A stretch of DNA of 64,000 nucleotides, from positions 2,480,001 through 2,544,000 of the forward strand of contig NZ_JANIET010000001.1 of the NCBI RefSeq assembly GCF_024506435.1. The letters are read 5' to 3'. Position numbers and translations under genes: made by a program. A model generated the notes under the pieces. It did not search any database, had not been told where the DNA came from, and saw nothing but the letters and a program-made list of their open reading frames with translations. Positions 55,692 to 64,000 of the stretch are shown one piece after another. Origin of the DNA: Pantoea trifolii (GTDB lineage Bacteria > Pseudomonadota > Gammaproteobacteria > Enterobacterales > Enterobacteriaceae). Within the stretch, counting starts at the first letter, position 1. The number at the start of each line of letters is the position of its first letter.

Positions 55692-55698
55692 CCGCTTC
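55681..55698 (+). other. Perfect 18-bp palindrome at the end of the repressor gene
   Basis: GAAGCGGCTAGCCGCTTC covers the stop codon. No loop or T run, so it may be just a weak transcript end. Confidence 0.45.
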
Positions 55699-55811
55699 GC
55701 TTAAGCTGTTATAATAAAAAAAGTTTAGCCTGATCGCGGTAAGCTATGGACAGACCCCGCAGTAAGGCTGCTAATCTAGTCGCAAAATAATAAATTATCC
55801 GGACAATCTCG

Positions 55812-57023
55812 ATGCTCACCACAATTATTTACCGCAGCCATCTGCACGATCACGTGCCAATCAAAACGCTCGAAGATATGGTTGCTAAAGCCAATAGCAA
55901 AAACAAAAACTTCGACGTTACTGGCATCCTGCTGTTCGACGGCCTGCACTTCTTCCAGCTGCTGGAAGGACCGCGTGAGTCCGTTCAGGGCATATACAAG
56001 CGTATTTGTCAGGACGCACGCCACCATAATCTGGTGGAGTTAATGCACGACTTCGCGCCCGAACGCCGTTTTGGCAAAGTCGGCATGGAGCTGTTCGATC
56101 TGCGCGAGCATGACAAAGACACTGTGCTGCAAGCAGTGCTGGATAAAGGCACCTCGCGTTATCAGCTCACCTACAAAGATCGCGCGCTGCAGTTTTTGCG
56201 TACCTTCGTGGTGGCGCGCGACAAAGAGAACTACTTCGAGATCCCGCCAGCCAATACCTGGGAATTTGTTCCGGATAATGAATGGCAGAACGATCTGGAT
56301 GGTATCGATCAGAGCCTGCAGGATTGCCGCTTTGCTTTTCAACCCATCATCGATCCCTTCGCGCGCCGCGTCACTTCGTTTGAAGCGCTGATCCGCACGC
56401 CAAACGGTGGCTCACCCGATGAGTATTTCTCCGCGTTTGGCGGCGAAGCGATTTATCACGCGGATATTCAGTCGAAACGTCTGGCATTTAACGTGGCAAG
56501 CAAACTGGGGATTGGCGAGCATCGTCTGTCGATCAACCTGCTCCCGATGTCGCTGGTGACGGTGCCAAACGCGGTGGATTTCCTGCTGGCGGAGATCAAA
56601 GCCAGCGGGCTGGTGCCGCAGCAGGTAATCGTTGAAGTGACCGAAAATGAGATCATTTCGCGCTCGGATGAATTTGCTGCCGAAGTGAGAAAGTTGAAAG
56701 CGGCGGGGATCAGCCTGGCGCTGGACGATTTTGGTGCCGGTTTTGCTGGCTTGTCGCTGTTATCGAAATTCCAGCCGGACAAAATCAAAATCGATCGCGA
56801 GATTATCCGCGATGTGCATAAAAGCGGCCCGAAGCAGGCGATCATGCACGCCATCATTAAGTGCTGCGCATCGCTGGAAATCGCGGTGATTGCCGAAGGT
56901 GTCGAACAAGCCGAAGAGTGGATGTGGCTGGAAGCGGCGGGTATCAGTCAGTTCCAGGGTTTCCTGTTTGCGCATCCGCTGTTGAATGGATTCCCGGCAG
57001 TGGCGTGGCCTGAGATTAAATAG
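55812..57023 (+). CDS. bluF: BLUF-EAL blue-light receptor, probable c-di-GMP phosphodiesterase
   Basis: A 403-residue protein. The BLUF domain (about 1-95) has the flavin-site residues Tyr7, Asn31 and Gln49. The EAL domain keeps the residues needed for c-di-GMP hydrolysis: Glu191 (EAL), Asn242, Glu275, Asp305-Asp306 (DDFG), Lys326, Glu362 (AEGVE) and Gln382. In E. coli BluF several of these are lost (HFG, AMG) and it acts as an anti-repressor; here the pattern is that of the active Klebsiella BlrP1. So it probably lowers c-di-GMP in response to blue light, favouring motility. Confidence 0.93.
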   Translation: MLTTIIYRSHLHDHVPIKTLEDMVAKANSKNKNFDVTGILLFDGLHFFQLLEGPRESVQGIYKRICQDARHHNLVELMHDFAPERRFGKVGMELFDLREHDKDTVLQAVLDKGTSRYQLTYKDRALQFLRTFVVARDKENYFEIPPANTWEFVPDNEWQNDLDGIDQSLQDCRFAFQPIIDPFARRVTSFEALIRTPNGGSPDEYFSAFGGEAIYHADIQSKRLAFNVASKLGIGEHRLSINLLPMSLVTVPNAVDFLLAEIKASGLVPQQVIVEVTENEIISRSDEFAAEVRKLKAAGISLALDDFGAGFAGLSLLSKFQPDKIKIDREIIRDVHKSGPKQAIMHAIIKCCASLEIAVIAEGVEQAEEWMWLEAAGISQFQGFLFAHPLLNGFPAVAWPEIK

Positions 57024-57029
57024 TGTGGT

Positions 57030-57049
57030 GGTCGCCATCAATGGCGACC
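57030..57049. repeat. Palindromic repeat copy 14
   Basis: Near-perfect GGTCGCCATCAATGGCGACC, 7 bases after the bluF stop and 7 bases before the lipoprotein stop (convergent genes). Without CTACG flank. Confidence 0.8.
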
Positions 57050-57055
57050 AACAAA

Positions 57056-57763
57056 CTAATAATATGTCGCCTCGATATTGCCATACTGCTTATCCACCAC
57101 CTCGCCCGCTGCGTCGGTGGTAATAATGTCGCAATAATAGGGAACATCGTTTTTATATTTGCAGACATTGCTAACGGTTTTAATCTGGTTATTACGTTTT
57201 ACCGTGGTGACCACGTCGGAAATCTTTTTCTTATCTTCTGCCCGCACTGCAGTAGCACGCGACACTTCCGTTCCGGCCTGAGTAATACTCAATACCGCCA
57301 TTTCACCCGCGCTGTTATAGGCGAGATGAAACGCTGCATCTGAAGCGGGCGATGAGATTTGTTCCACCAAGCCCTGTTTGTTATAGGTAATATCCACGGT
57401 CATGCTCGGCGTGACTTTCTTCACCATGGCGCAGTTTTTATCCAGCGTCACCACTACGTCCTGACCATTCTCGCTGCCTTTTAATGTGTTGCCGTCGCGC
57501 GCAACCTCAATCACTTCGCCCTCTTTGCCCACCGATTTAACATGCGTTGGACAGCCGTTATGATCGAAATCGACATTCACTTCAAAGATTTGCTGGCCGT
57601 CGGCGGTGAACAGCGTTTGATGGGTATTTTTGACTTTTCCGGGTAGCGCTTCGAATTGATAAAGATAGGCAAAGTTTTTCATTTGCGGATAATACGTCGC
57701 GTCATCCTTGTCACATCCTGCAAGCAGAATGATGGCGACTAAAAACAGTAGGTTTTTCTTCAC
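57056..57763 (-). CDS. YnfC-like lipoprotein
   Basis: A 235-residue lipoprotein with lipobox LLAGC (Cys about residue 17). The size and the closing pattern (NVCKYKNDVPYYCDIITTD..., ...IEATYY) resemble the E. coli lipoprotein YnfC (236 residues). Several Cys pairs point to disulphides in the periplasm. Function unknown; call is from pattern only. Confidence 0.7.
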   Translation of the reverse strand: MKKNLLFLVAIILLAGCDKDDATYYPQMKNFAYLYQFEALPGKVKNTHQTLFTADGQQIFEVNVDFDHNGCPTHVKSVGKEGEVIEVARDGNTLKGSENGQDVVVTLDKNCAMVKKVTPSMTVDITYNKQGLVEQISSPASDAAFHLAYNSAGEMAVLSITQAGTEVSRATAVRAEDKKKISDVVTTVKRNNQIKTVSNVCKYKNDVPYYCDIITTDAAGEVVDKQYGNIEATYY

Positions 57764-57901
57764 GTGAGAATCCTCTTCTCAAAATAAGGCAGCGCGTTGG
57801 GCGGTGTATTCACTGTGATGCTGCAACCTTCCCGCCTGAGATAAAACCATCACCGCGCTGAACTATACTCGAAAGAAATACCCGAAAGAAACCCGAAAAA
57901 A

Positions 57902-58213
57902 CTACACCTGCATACTCATAATATCGGTGTAAGCCGACACCAGTTTGTTACGCACCTGCACACCCATCTGCATGGAAATTGAGGATTTTTGCAGATCGAC
58001 CATCACATCGTTTAACTGGATGCCCGGTTTACCCATTTCAAAATCCTGCGCCTGAGCGCGCGCCGTTGTCTGAGTTTCGCTGATCTTGTCGAGTGCTGCT
58101 TTCATGGTGGCACTAAAATCGACCTGATTGGTGGATTCCGCCTGCTTACCACTGGCCTGCAGAGACGTCATCTGCAGCTGCTGCAGCACACCCTCAATCG
58201 CCTGAATTGACAT
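57902..58213 (-). CDS. fliE: FliE MS ring-rod junction protein
   Basis: A 103-residue FliE (MSIQAIEGVLQQLQMT, ...LQKSSISMQMGVQVRNKLVSAYTDIMSMQV). It joins the MS ring to the rod and is exported early. Divergent from fliF; the 258-base gap must hold both class II promoters. Confidence 0.96.
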   Translation of the reverse strand: MSIQAIEGVLQQLQMTSLQASGKQAESTNQVDFSATMKAALDKISETQTTARAQAQDFEMGKPGIQLNDVMVDLQKSSISMQMGVQVRNKLVSAYTDIMSMQV

Positions 58214-58471
58214 TGCCTGACCCCTAATGAAGACGTGATTAAATTTTCACGATGAGAAAGTTAACACACTGTCAATAGGACAAAGGCGCTAAATGACCGC
58301 AAAAAACCCGGCTTATCCACCCATCGATGAGACCCGAATCATCAAATAATGCCTGCCAATAAGTGGAATTTAATTTTTCTCCTCTCCCGGTTTTAGGGGA
58401 GAAGTCTTCAGGGAGTACGTTTTGTCACCACACCACCTCACCCGATCAATAATGTCAGGCAGGAATCGGTC

Positions 58472-60202
58472 ATGAATGCGAGTGCAGCCGCTACACAGGA
58501 TACAGCTAAGAAAGGCTTCAATGACCTTCTCGCCCGCCTGCGCGCCAATCCGCGTATTCCCTTAATTATCGCCGCTGCTGCGGTTATCGCAGTGGTGTTT
58601 GCGTTGGTGCTGTGGGCAAAGGCGCCAGATTATCGCGTGCTTTATAACAATCTCTCCGATGAGGATGGTGGCGCGATTGTCACGCAGCTGACGCAAATGA
58701 ACATCCCTTACCAGTTCGCCGATAACGGTGGAGCACTGATGGTGCCCGCCGATAAAGTGCATGAGCTGCGTCTGCGTCTGGCGCAACAAGGTCTGCCGAA
58801 AGGCGGCAACGTTGGCTTCGAACTGATGGACAAAGAGAAGTTCGGTATCAGCCAGTTCAGCGAGCAGATTAACTATCAGCGTGCGCTGGAAGGTGAACTG
58901 TCGCGCACCATCGAAACGCTCGGTCCGGTGAAGAGCGTACGCGTGCATCTGGCAATGCCGAAACCGACCTTATTCGTGCGTGAGCAGAAAGCCCCTTCCG
59001 CTTCGGTCACGCTGAATCTGCAACCTGGCCGCGCGTTAGATGAAGGTCAGATTCAGGCCATTCAGCATATGGTCTCCAGCAGTGTGGCCGGTCTACCGCC
59101 GGGCAACGTTACCGTTGTCGATCAGGCTGGTCGTCTGTTGACCCGCTCCGATAGCGAAGGTCGCGACCTGAATGATGCGCAACTGAAATATGCCTCTGAA
59201 GTGGAAGCGCGCTTCCAGCAGCGCATCGAAGCAATCCTCAACCCGATTGTTGGCCAGGGTAATGTGCACGCGCAGGTGACGGCGCAGATCAACTTTGACC
59301 GCAGCGAGCAGACCGACGAGAAATATCAGCCGAACGCCAATCCAAACAATACCGCCGTGCGTTCACGCCAGACCAGCAATTCAGAACAGAATGGCAGCGC
59401 CTATCCGGGTGGCGTACCGGGTGCATTGTCGAATCAGCCTGCGCCAGCCAACACCGCGCCAGTGGCCAATCCACCGGCCAATAACAACAATAATGCCAAC
59501 GGTCAGAACGCGAACGCGCAAAACGCCAATGCGCAGAATAACGGCAGCACCACCAGCACCGCACAGCCTTCTGGCCCGAGCAGCTCAACACGCAACGACA
59601 CGGTGAACTACGAGCTGGATCGCACCATTCGTCATACCAAGCTGAACGTCGGCGATGTGCAGCGCCTGTCGGTTGCGGTGGTGGTGAACTACCGTGACGA
59701 CGGCAAAGGCAAAGCGGTGGCGCTGAACGAACAGCAGATCAAACAGATTGAAGACTTAACCCGCGAAGCGATGGGCTATTCGCAAACCCGTGGCGACAGC
59801 GTCAACGTGGTGAACTCACAGTTCAACATGACCGAGCCAGCCGGTGGCGACCTGCCATTCTGGCAGCAGCAATCGTTCTTCGATCAGCTGATGACTGCCG
59901 GTCGCTGGCTGCTGGTGGCGTTGGTTGGCTTCATCCTCTATCGCAAGCTGGTTCGTCCACAGCTGATGCGTAAGAAAGAGCAGGAGAAGGCTGCGGCTGA
60001 AGCGCTGGCGGCACGCTCTGCGGCCATGGAAGAAGAAGAAGCCTTTAACGTTCAGCTCAGCAAAGACGAGCTGGATCAGGAGCGTAAATCTACTAACCGC
60101 ATGAGCGCCGAGGTGATGAGCCAGCGTATCCGCGACATGTCTGAAAACGATCCGCGCGTCGTCGCGCTGGTTATCCGCGAATGGATGAGTAAAGAACTAT
60201 GA
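58472..60202 (+). CDS. fliF: FliF MS-ring protein with Asn-rich insertion
   Basis: A 576-residue FliF: two membrane segments (about 30-48 and 468-486), ring-building motifs in between ([28 protein letters not shown]) and a C-terminal FliG-binding tail. Around residues 320-365 is a low-complexity insert of Pro, Ala, Asn and Gln ([21 protein letters not shown]) with repeated NAQ steps, longer than the usual disordered loop. E. coli FliF is 552 residues. First of fliFGHIJK; overlaps fliG by 4 bases. Confidence 0.97.
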   Translation: MNASAAATQDTAKKGFNDLLARLRANPRIPLIIAAAAVIAVVFALVLWAKAPDYRVLYNNLSDEDGGAIVTQLTQMNIPYQFADNGGALMVPADKVHELRLRLAQQGLPKGGNVGFELMDKEKFGISQFSEQINYQRALEGELSRTIETLGPVKSVRVHLAMPKPTLFVREQKAPSASVTLNLQPGRALDEGQIQAIQHMVSSSVAGLPPGNVTVVDQAGRLLTRSDSEGRDLNDAQLKYASEVEARFQQRIEAILNPIVGQGNVHAQVTAQINFDRSEQTDEKYQPNANPNNTAVRSRQTSNSEQNGSAYPGGVPGALSNQPAPANTAPVANPPANNNNNANGQNANAQNANAQNNGSTTSTAQPSGPSSSTRNDTVNYELDRTIRHTKLNVGDVQRLSVAVVVNYRDDGKGKAVALNEQQIKQIEDLTREAMGYSQTRGDSVNVVNSQFNMTEPAGGDLPFWQQQSFFDQLMTAGRWLLVALVGFILYRKLVRPQLMRKKEQEKAAAEALAARSAAMEEEEAFNVQLSKDELDQERKSTNRMSAEVMSQRIRDMSENDPRVVALVIREWMSKEL

Positions 60203-61191
60203 GTCTGACCGGTACAGAAAAAAGCGCCATCCTGATGATGACCATTGGCGAAGAGCGCGCGGCGGAGGTGTTCAAACATCTCAATCAGCGTGAAGTTCAG
60301 CACCTGAGTGGCGCCATGGCCAACATGCGCCAGGTATCTCATAAGCAGCTGACTGAAGTGTTGCGTGAGTTTGAAGCCGATGCAGAACAGTTTGCGGCGC
60401 TGAGCCTCAACTCCAACGATTACCTGCGTTCGGTGTTGATCAAAGCGCTGGGCGAGGAGCGAGCCTCAAGTCTGCTGGAAGATATTCTCGAGAAAAACGA
60501 GACCACCAGCGGTATGGAAACGCTCAACTTCATGGAGCCACAGGCGGCCGCCGACCTTATTCGCGACGAGCATCCGCAGATTATCGCCACCATCCTTGTC
60601 CACCTCAAACGTGGCCAGGCGGCGGATATTCTGGCGCTGTTCGACGAGCGTCTGCGTCACGATGTGATGCTGCGTATCGCCACCTTCGGCGGTGTCCAGC
60701 CGGCGGCGCTGGCGGAACTGACCGAAGTACTGAATGGCCTGCTCGACGGCACCAACCTCAAGCGCGCGAAGATGGGCGGCGTGAGAACGGCAGCAGAAAT
60801 TATCAACCTGATGAAAACCCAGCAGGAAGAAGCGGTTATCGAAGCAGTACGCGACTTCGATGGCGAGCTGGCACAGAAGATCATCGACGAGATGTTCCTG
60901 TTCGAAAACCTGGTGGAAGTGGACGACCGCAGCATCCAGCGCCTGTTGCAGGAAGTGGAATCCGAGCAGTTGCTGGTGGCATTGAAAGGTGCCGAGCAGC
61001 CGCTGCGCGAGAAGTTCCTCAAAAACATGTCCGCCCGTGCAGCCGATATCCTGCGCGACGATCTGGCCAACCGGGGTCCGGTCCGTATGTCGGCGGTGGA
61101 GAACGAACAGAAGGCGATTCTTCTGGTGGTGCGCCGCTTAGCAGAATCCGGCGAGATGGTCATTGGTGGTGGCGAGGAAACCTATGTCTGA
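60199..61191 (+). CDS. fliG: FliG motor switch protein
   Basis: A 330-residue FliG: N-domain ([27 protein letters not shown]), middle [10 protein letters not shown] region and C-terminal torque helix with charged residues ([21 protein letters not shown]). It makes the rotor surface that meets MotA. Overlaps fliF (ATGA) and fliH (8 bases). Confidence 0.98.
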   Translation: MSLTGTEKSAILMMTIGEERAAEVFKHLNQREVQHLSGAMANMRQVSHKQLTEVLREFEADAEQFAALSLNSNDYLRSVLIKALGEERASSLLEDILEKNETTSGMETLNFMEPQAAADLIRDEHPQIIATILVHLKRGQAADILALFDERLRHDVMLRIATFGGVQPAALAELTEVLNGLLDGTNLKRAKMGGVRTAAEIINLMKTQQEEAVIEAVRDFDGELAQKIIDEMFLFENLVEVDDRSIQRLLQEVESEQLLVALKGAEQPLREKFLKNMSARAADILRDDLANRGPVRMSAVENEQKAILLVVRRLAESGEMVIGGGEETYV

Positions 61192-61885
61192 TGCCTTTTC
61201 CGCCCGCGCGTGGCAGCGCTGGCAGCCTGATGATTTAGGCAGCCCGTTCGGCGCCGAACCGGAGCCTCAGCTTGAGGAGCCCGAGATCGATGTTGAACTG
61301 AGCGCCGAAGCGGAACAGCAGCAGCAGCTGGAACGCATGCAGCAGCAGATGCGTAAAGATGCGCAGACGCAAGGCTACAGCGAAGGCTATCAGAAAGGTT
61401 TCGCCGAAGCGCAACAGAACGGTTATGACGCCGGTTTCCAGCAAGGCTTAGCCGATGCGCAGCAGCAGCAAGCGCCGCTGCAGGCACGCATGCAGCAGCT
61501 GGTGACCGAGTTCCATCACACGCTGGAAGCGCTCGACAGCGTGATCGCTTCTCGTTTGATGCAGCTGGCACTGGAAGCTGCACGTACGGTGATTGGCCAG
61601 GCCACGCAGGTGGACGGCACCGCCCTGCTGCGTCAAATCCAGCAGTTGATTCAGCAGGAACCGATGTTCAGCGGCAAACCGCAGCTGCGCGTCCATCCTG
61701 ACGATTTACAGCGCATCGAGCAGACGCTCGGTCCCACGCTGGATCTCCACGGCTGGCGCTTGCTGGCCGACAGCACGCTGCATCCTGGCGGCTGTAAGCT
61801 TAGCGCCGAAGATGGCGACCTTGATGCGAGCGTGGCAACACGCTGGCAGGAATTGTGCCGCCTGGCCGCTCCGGGGACACTGTAA
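61184..61885 (+). CDS. fliH: FliH export apparatus regulator
   Basis: A 233-residue FliH: Glu/Gln-rich N-terminus ([18 protein letters not shown]), a GxxxG-type helix ([28 protein letters not shown] in outline) and a C-terminal domain ([17 protein letters not shown]). It binds the FliI ATPase. ATG at 61184 overlaps the end of fliG; it ends in TAATG shared with fliI. Confidence 0.94.
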   Translation: MSDAFSARAWQRWQPDDLGSPFGAEPEPQLEEPEIDVELSAEAEQQQQLERMQQQMRKDAQTQGYSEGYQKGFAEAQQNGYDAGFQQGLADAQQQQAPLQARMQQLVTEFHHTLEALDSVIASRLMQLALEAARTVIGQATQVDGTALLRQIQQLIQQEPMFSGKPQLRVHPDDLQRIEQTLGPTLDLHGWRLLADSTLHPGGCKLSAEDGDLDASVATRWQELCRLAAPGTL

Positions 61886-63249
61886 TGACCTCCTCACGCC
61901 TTTCACGCTGGCTCGGCGCGCTTGACGCCTTCGAAGAGCGTATTTCACAGGTGCAAACCGTGCGTCGCTACGGCCGCCTGACGCGCGCCACCGGTTTGGT
62001 GCTGGAGGCCACCGGCCTGCAACTGCCGCTCGGCGCAACCTGCATTATTGAACGTACCGATGGCAGCAAGATCACTGAAGTGGAGAGTGAAGTGGTCGGC
62101 TTCAACGGCCAGAAACTGTTAATGATGCCGCTGGAAGAAGTGGACGGCATTTTGCCGGGCGCACGCGTTTATGCGCGCGTCAGTGGCGACAGCGGGCACA
62201 GTGGCAAGCAGATGCTGCTGGGCCCGGAACTATTGGGTCGCGTCCTCGACGGCAGCGGCAAACCGCTGGATGGTTTGCCGGCGCCGGAAACCGGCTATCG
62301 CGCCCCGCTGATCACCGCACCGTTTAACCCGCTGCAACGTACGCCGATTGAAGATGTGCTGGATACCGGCGTGCGCGCCATCAACGCCCTGCTCACCGTG
62401 GGTCGCGGTCAACGTATGGGCCTGTTCGCGGGTTCCGGCGTCGGTAAAAGCGTGCTGCTCGGCATGATGGCGCGTTACACCAAAGCCGATGTGATCGTGG
62501 TGGGTTTAATTGGTGAACGTGGTCGTGAAGTTAAAGAGTTCATTGAAAACATTCTCGGTGCCGAAGGCCGCGCGCGTTCGGTAGTGATCGCCGCACCCGC
62601 AGACGTCTCGCCGCTATTACGAATGCAGGGTGCTGCGTATGCCACGCGTATCGCCGAAGATTTCCGCGATCGCGGCCAGCACGTGCTGCTGATTATGGAT
62701 TCCCTCACCCGCTACGCCATGGCGCAACGTGAAATCGCGCTGGCCATCGGTGAGCCGCCAGCGACCAAAGGTTATCCGCCTTCGGTGTTCGCCAAACTGC
62801 CCGCGCTGGTGGAACGCGCCGGTAATGGTACGCACGGCGGCGGTTCGATCACCGCGTTTTATACCGTGTTGACGGAAGGCGACGATCAGCAAGACCCGAT
62901 TGCCGACTCGGCGCGTGCGATTCTGGACGGCCACATTGTGCTGTCGCGTCGTCTGGCAGAAGCCGGTCACTATCCGGCGATTGATATTGAAGCGTCGATC
63001 AGCCGCGCCATGACCTCATTAATTGATGAGACGCACTATGCGCGCGTGCGCCAGTTCAAACAGTTGCTCTCCAGCTTCCAGCGTAACCGCGATCTGGTGA
63101 GTGTGGGTGCGTATGCCGCAGGCAGCGATCCGATGCTGGACCGCGCCATCAAGCTCTATCCCGAGATGGAAGCTTTCCTGCATCAGGGCATTTTCGAACG
63201 CAGCGACTACGACGATGCCTGTTTGCATCTGCAGGCGATGTTCGGTTAA
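61885..63249 (+). CDS. fliI: FliI flagellar export ATPase
   Basis: A 454-residue F1-type ATPase: Walker [25 protein letters not shown], Walker [10 protein letters not shown], and the N-terminal beta part. It drives export of rod, hook and filament proteins. ATG at 61885 is the last base of the fliH stop. Confidence 0.98.
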   Translation: MTSSRLSRWLGALDAFEERISQVQTVRRYGRLTRATGLVLEATGLQLPLGATCIIERTDGSKITEVESEVVGFNGQKLLMMPLEEVDGILPGARVYARVSGDSGHSGKQMLLGPELLGRVLDGSGKPLDGLPAPETGYRAPLITAPFNPLQRTPIEDVLDTGVRAINALLTVGRGQRMGLFAGSGVGKSVLLGMMARYTKADVIVVGLIGERGREVKEFIENILGAEGRARSVVIAAPADVSPLLRMQGAAYATRIAEDFRDRGQHVLLIMDSLTRYAMAQREIALAIGEPPATKGYPPSVFAKLPALVERAGNGTHGGGSITAFYTVLTEGDDQQDPIADSARAILDGHIVLSRRLAEAGHYPAIDIEASISRAMTSLIDETHYARVRQFKQLLSSFQRNRDLVSVGAYAAGSDPMLDRAIKLYPEMEAFLHQGIFERSDYDDACLHLQAMFG

Positions 63250-63268
63250 CGCCAAACGAGGTTAAGTC

Positions 63269-63712
63269 ATGAAAACGGCCAGTGCGATCAACAAGCTGCG
63301 CGATATGGCGGAGCAGGAATTGGAGAGTGCGGTGATTCACCTCGGCGATATGCGTCGTGGTGTGCAGCAGGCCGACGAACAACTCAGCATGCTGCTGGAT
63401 TATCAGGATGAGTACCGCAACAAGCTCAATCAGGATATGTCCGGCGGCATCGCCAGCACGCGCTGGACCAATTATCACCAGTTTATTCAGACGCTGGAAA
63501 AAGCCATCGAACAGCATCGCCAACAGCTTTCCCAGTGGAATCAGCGCCTTGATACCGCGCTGAGCAACTGGCGTGAAAAGCATAAGCGACTCAATGCTTA
63601 TCAAACGCTGATTACGCGCGCTGAGGAAAACGCATTACGACAAGAAAACCGTCTCGATCAGAAACGGATGGATGAATTTGCCCAACGGGCCGCATTGAGG
63701 AAAGGCGAATGA
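63269..63712 (+). CDS. fliJ: FliJ export chaperone-like coiled coil
   Basis: A 147-residue helical protein ([30 protein letters not shown]) of FliJ type, sitting in the centre of the FliI ring like the F1 gamma subunit. It overlaps fliK by 4 bases (ATGA). Confidence 0.95.
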   Translation: MKTASAINKLRDMAEQELESAVIHLGDMRRGVQQADEQLSMLLDYQDEYRNKLNQDMSGGIASTRWTNYHQFIQTLEKAIEQHRQQLSQWNQRLDTALSNWREKHKRLNAYQTLITRAEENALRQENRLDQKRMDEFAQRAALRKGE

Positions 63713-64000
63713 TTACGCTGCCAACAGTTGCTACGCAAACCTCGGTTTTGGGAGACGCTGACAGTTCAGTTTCCTCCGATCTTTTGCAGGGCACAGATAA
63801 CCTGCCACAGGGATTTATTACTGAACTCGGCAACCGCTTGCTGACGCTGGTAAAGCAACAAGCTGTTAACACGCAATCGACTGATCTGACAGCAGAAGTT
63901 GATGAAAAAGACGTCAGTAAAGCCTCGTTAAGCGCGTTATTACAGGCTCTAGAGAAACCAGATGCGTTAAACGCACTTTTACAGCCGGAAAACACTAAAG
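63709..64000 (+). CDS. fliK: FliK hook-length control protein, partial
   Basis: The frame from ATG 63709 ([20 protein letters not shown]) stays open to the window edge, 97 codons. Polar and low in conserved motifs, as FliK N-terminal parts are; the position right after fliJ makes the call. The C-terminal export-switch domain is outside the window. Confidence 0.9.
   Translation, partial: MITLPTVATQTSVLGDADSSVSSDLLQGTDNLPQGFITELGNRLLTLVKQQAVNTQSTDLTAEVDEKDVSKASLSALLQALEKPDALNALLQPENTK

Overview
The window looks like the chromosome of an enterobacterium of the Erwiniaceae, most probably Pantoea or a close relative. It has an E. coli-like flagellar block, enterobacterial gene neighbours (efeUOB, putPA, fliAZ-tcy, uhpABCT, yedD), an ERIC element, and a moderately GC-rich backbone interrupted by AT-rich cargo. 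This assignment is inferred from gene content; no marker such as 16S rRNA lies in the window.

Layout. 1-18.5 kb, all minus strand: the first part of a type VI secretion (T6SS) locus, read tssB-tssC-tssK-tssL-ompA/tagL-hcp-(ERIC)-tssH(clpV)-yiaA, followed by AT-rich cargo: a HELSH metallopeptidase with three putative immunity lipoproteins, vgrG, a phospholipase (Tle) with its Tli4-like partner, a small membrane protein, PAAR and a membrane protein cut by the window edge. The other core genes (tssA, E, F, G, J, M) are not here and probably lie beyond base 1. 18.9-35 kb: phoH, the ferrous iron system efeUOB behind a near-consensus Fur box, the divergent proline pair putP/putA with four GTTGCA PutA operators, two tandem paralogous membrane acyltransferases, and the cystine genes tcyN-tcyL-tcyJ with dcyD. 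36-38.5 kb: fliZ, fliA and a gene for a degenerate HNH-like protein. 38.7-43.6 kb: the complete uhpABCT hexose-phosphate system, placed between fliA and fliC. 43.9-48.2 kb: fliC facing fliD-fliS-fliT, with sigma-28 promoters for both directions. 48.2-57.8 kb: an accessory stretch between fliT and fliE with a 56-bp tandem array, yedD, a chemoreceptor paired with an orphan sugar/polyol-binding protein, a candidate small RNA, an iraP-like gene and a dinI-like gene around one LexA box, a four-gene set of small proteins facing an S24-type repressor that lacks its protease residues, a BLUF-EAL photoreceptor and a YnfC-type lipoprotein. 57.9-64 kb: fliE facing fliF-fliG-fliH-fliI-fliJ-fliK (cut by the right edge).

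Over the whole window, at least 14 copies of a short palindrome (core GGTCGCCATNNATGGCGACC or GGTGCGCATNAATGCGCACC, usually with CTACG on one side) sit only between genes. One has a run of T after it and probably ends putA; a pair separates the two groups of PutA operators. The points most worth a second look are the non-cleavable repressor and its gene set (53.3-55.7 kb), the shared LexA box (53.04 kb), the candidate small RNA with a dyad in its promoter (52.6 kb), the receptor and binding-protein pair (49.2-52.1 kb), and the T6SS cargo (1-8.8 kb).
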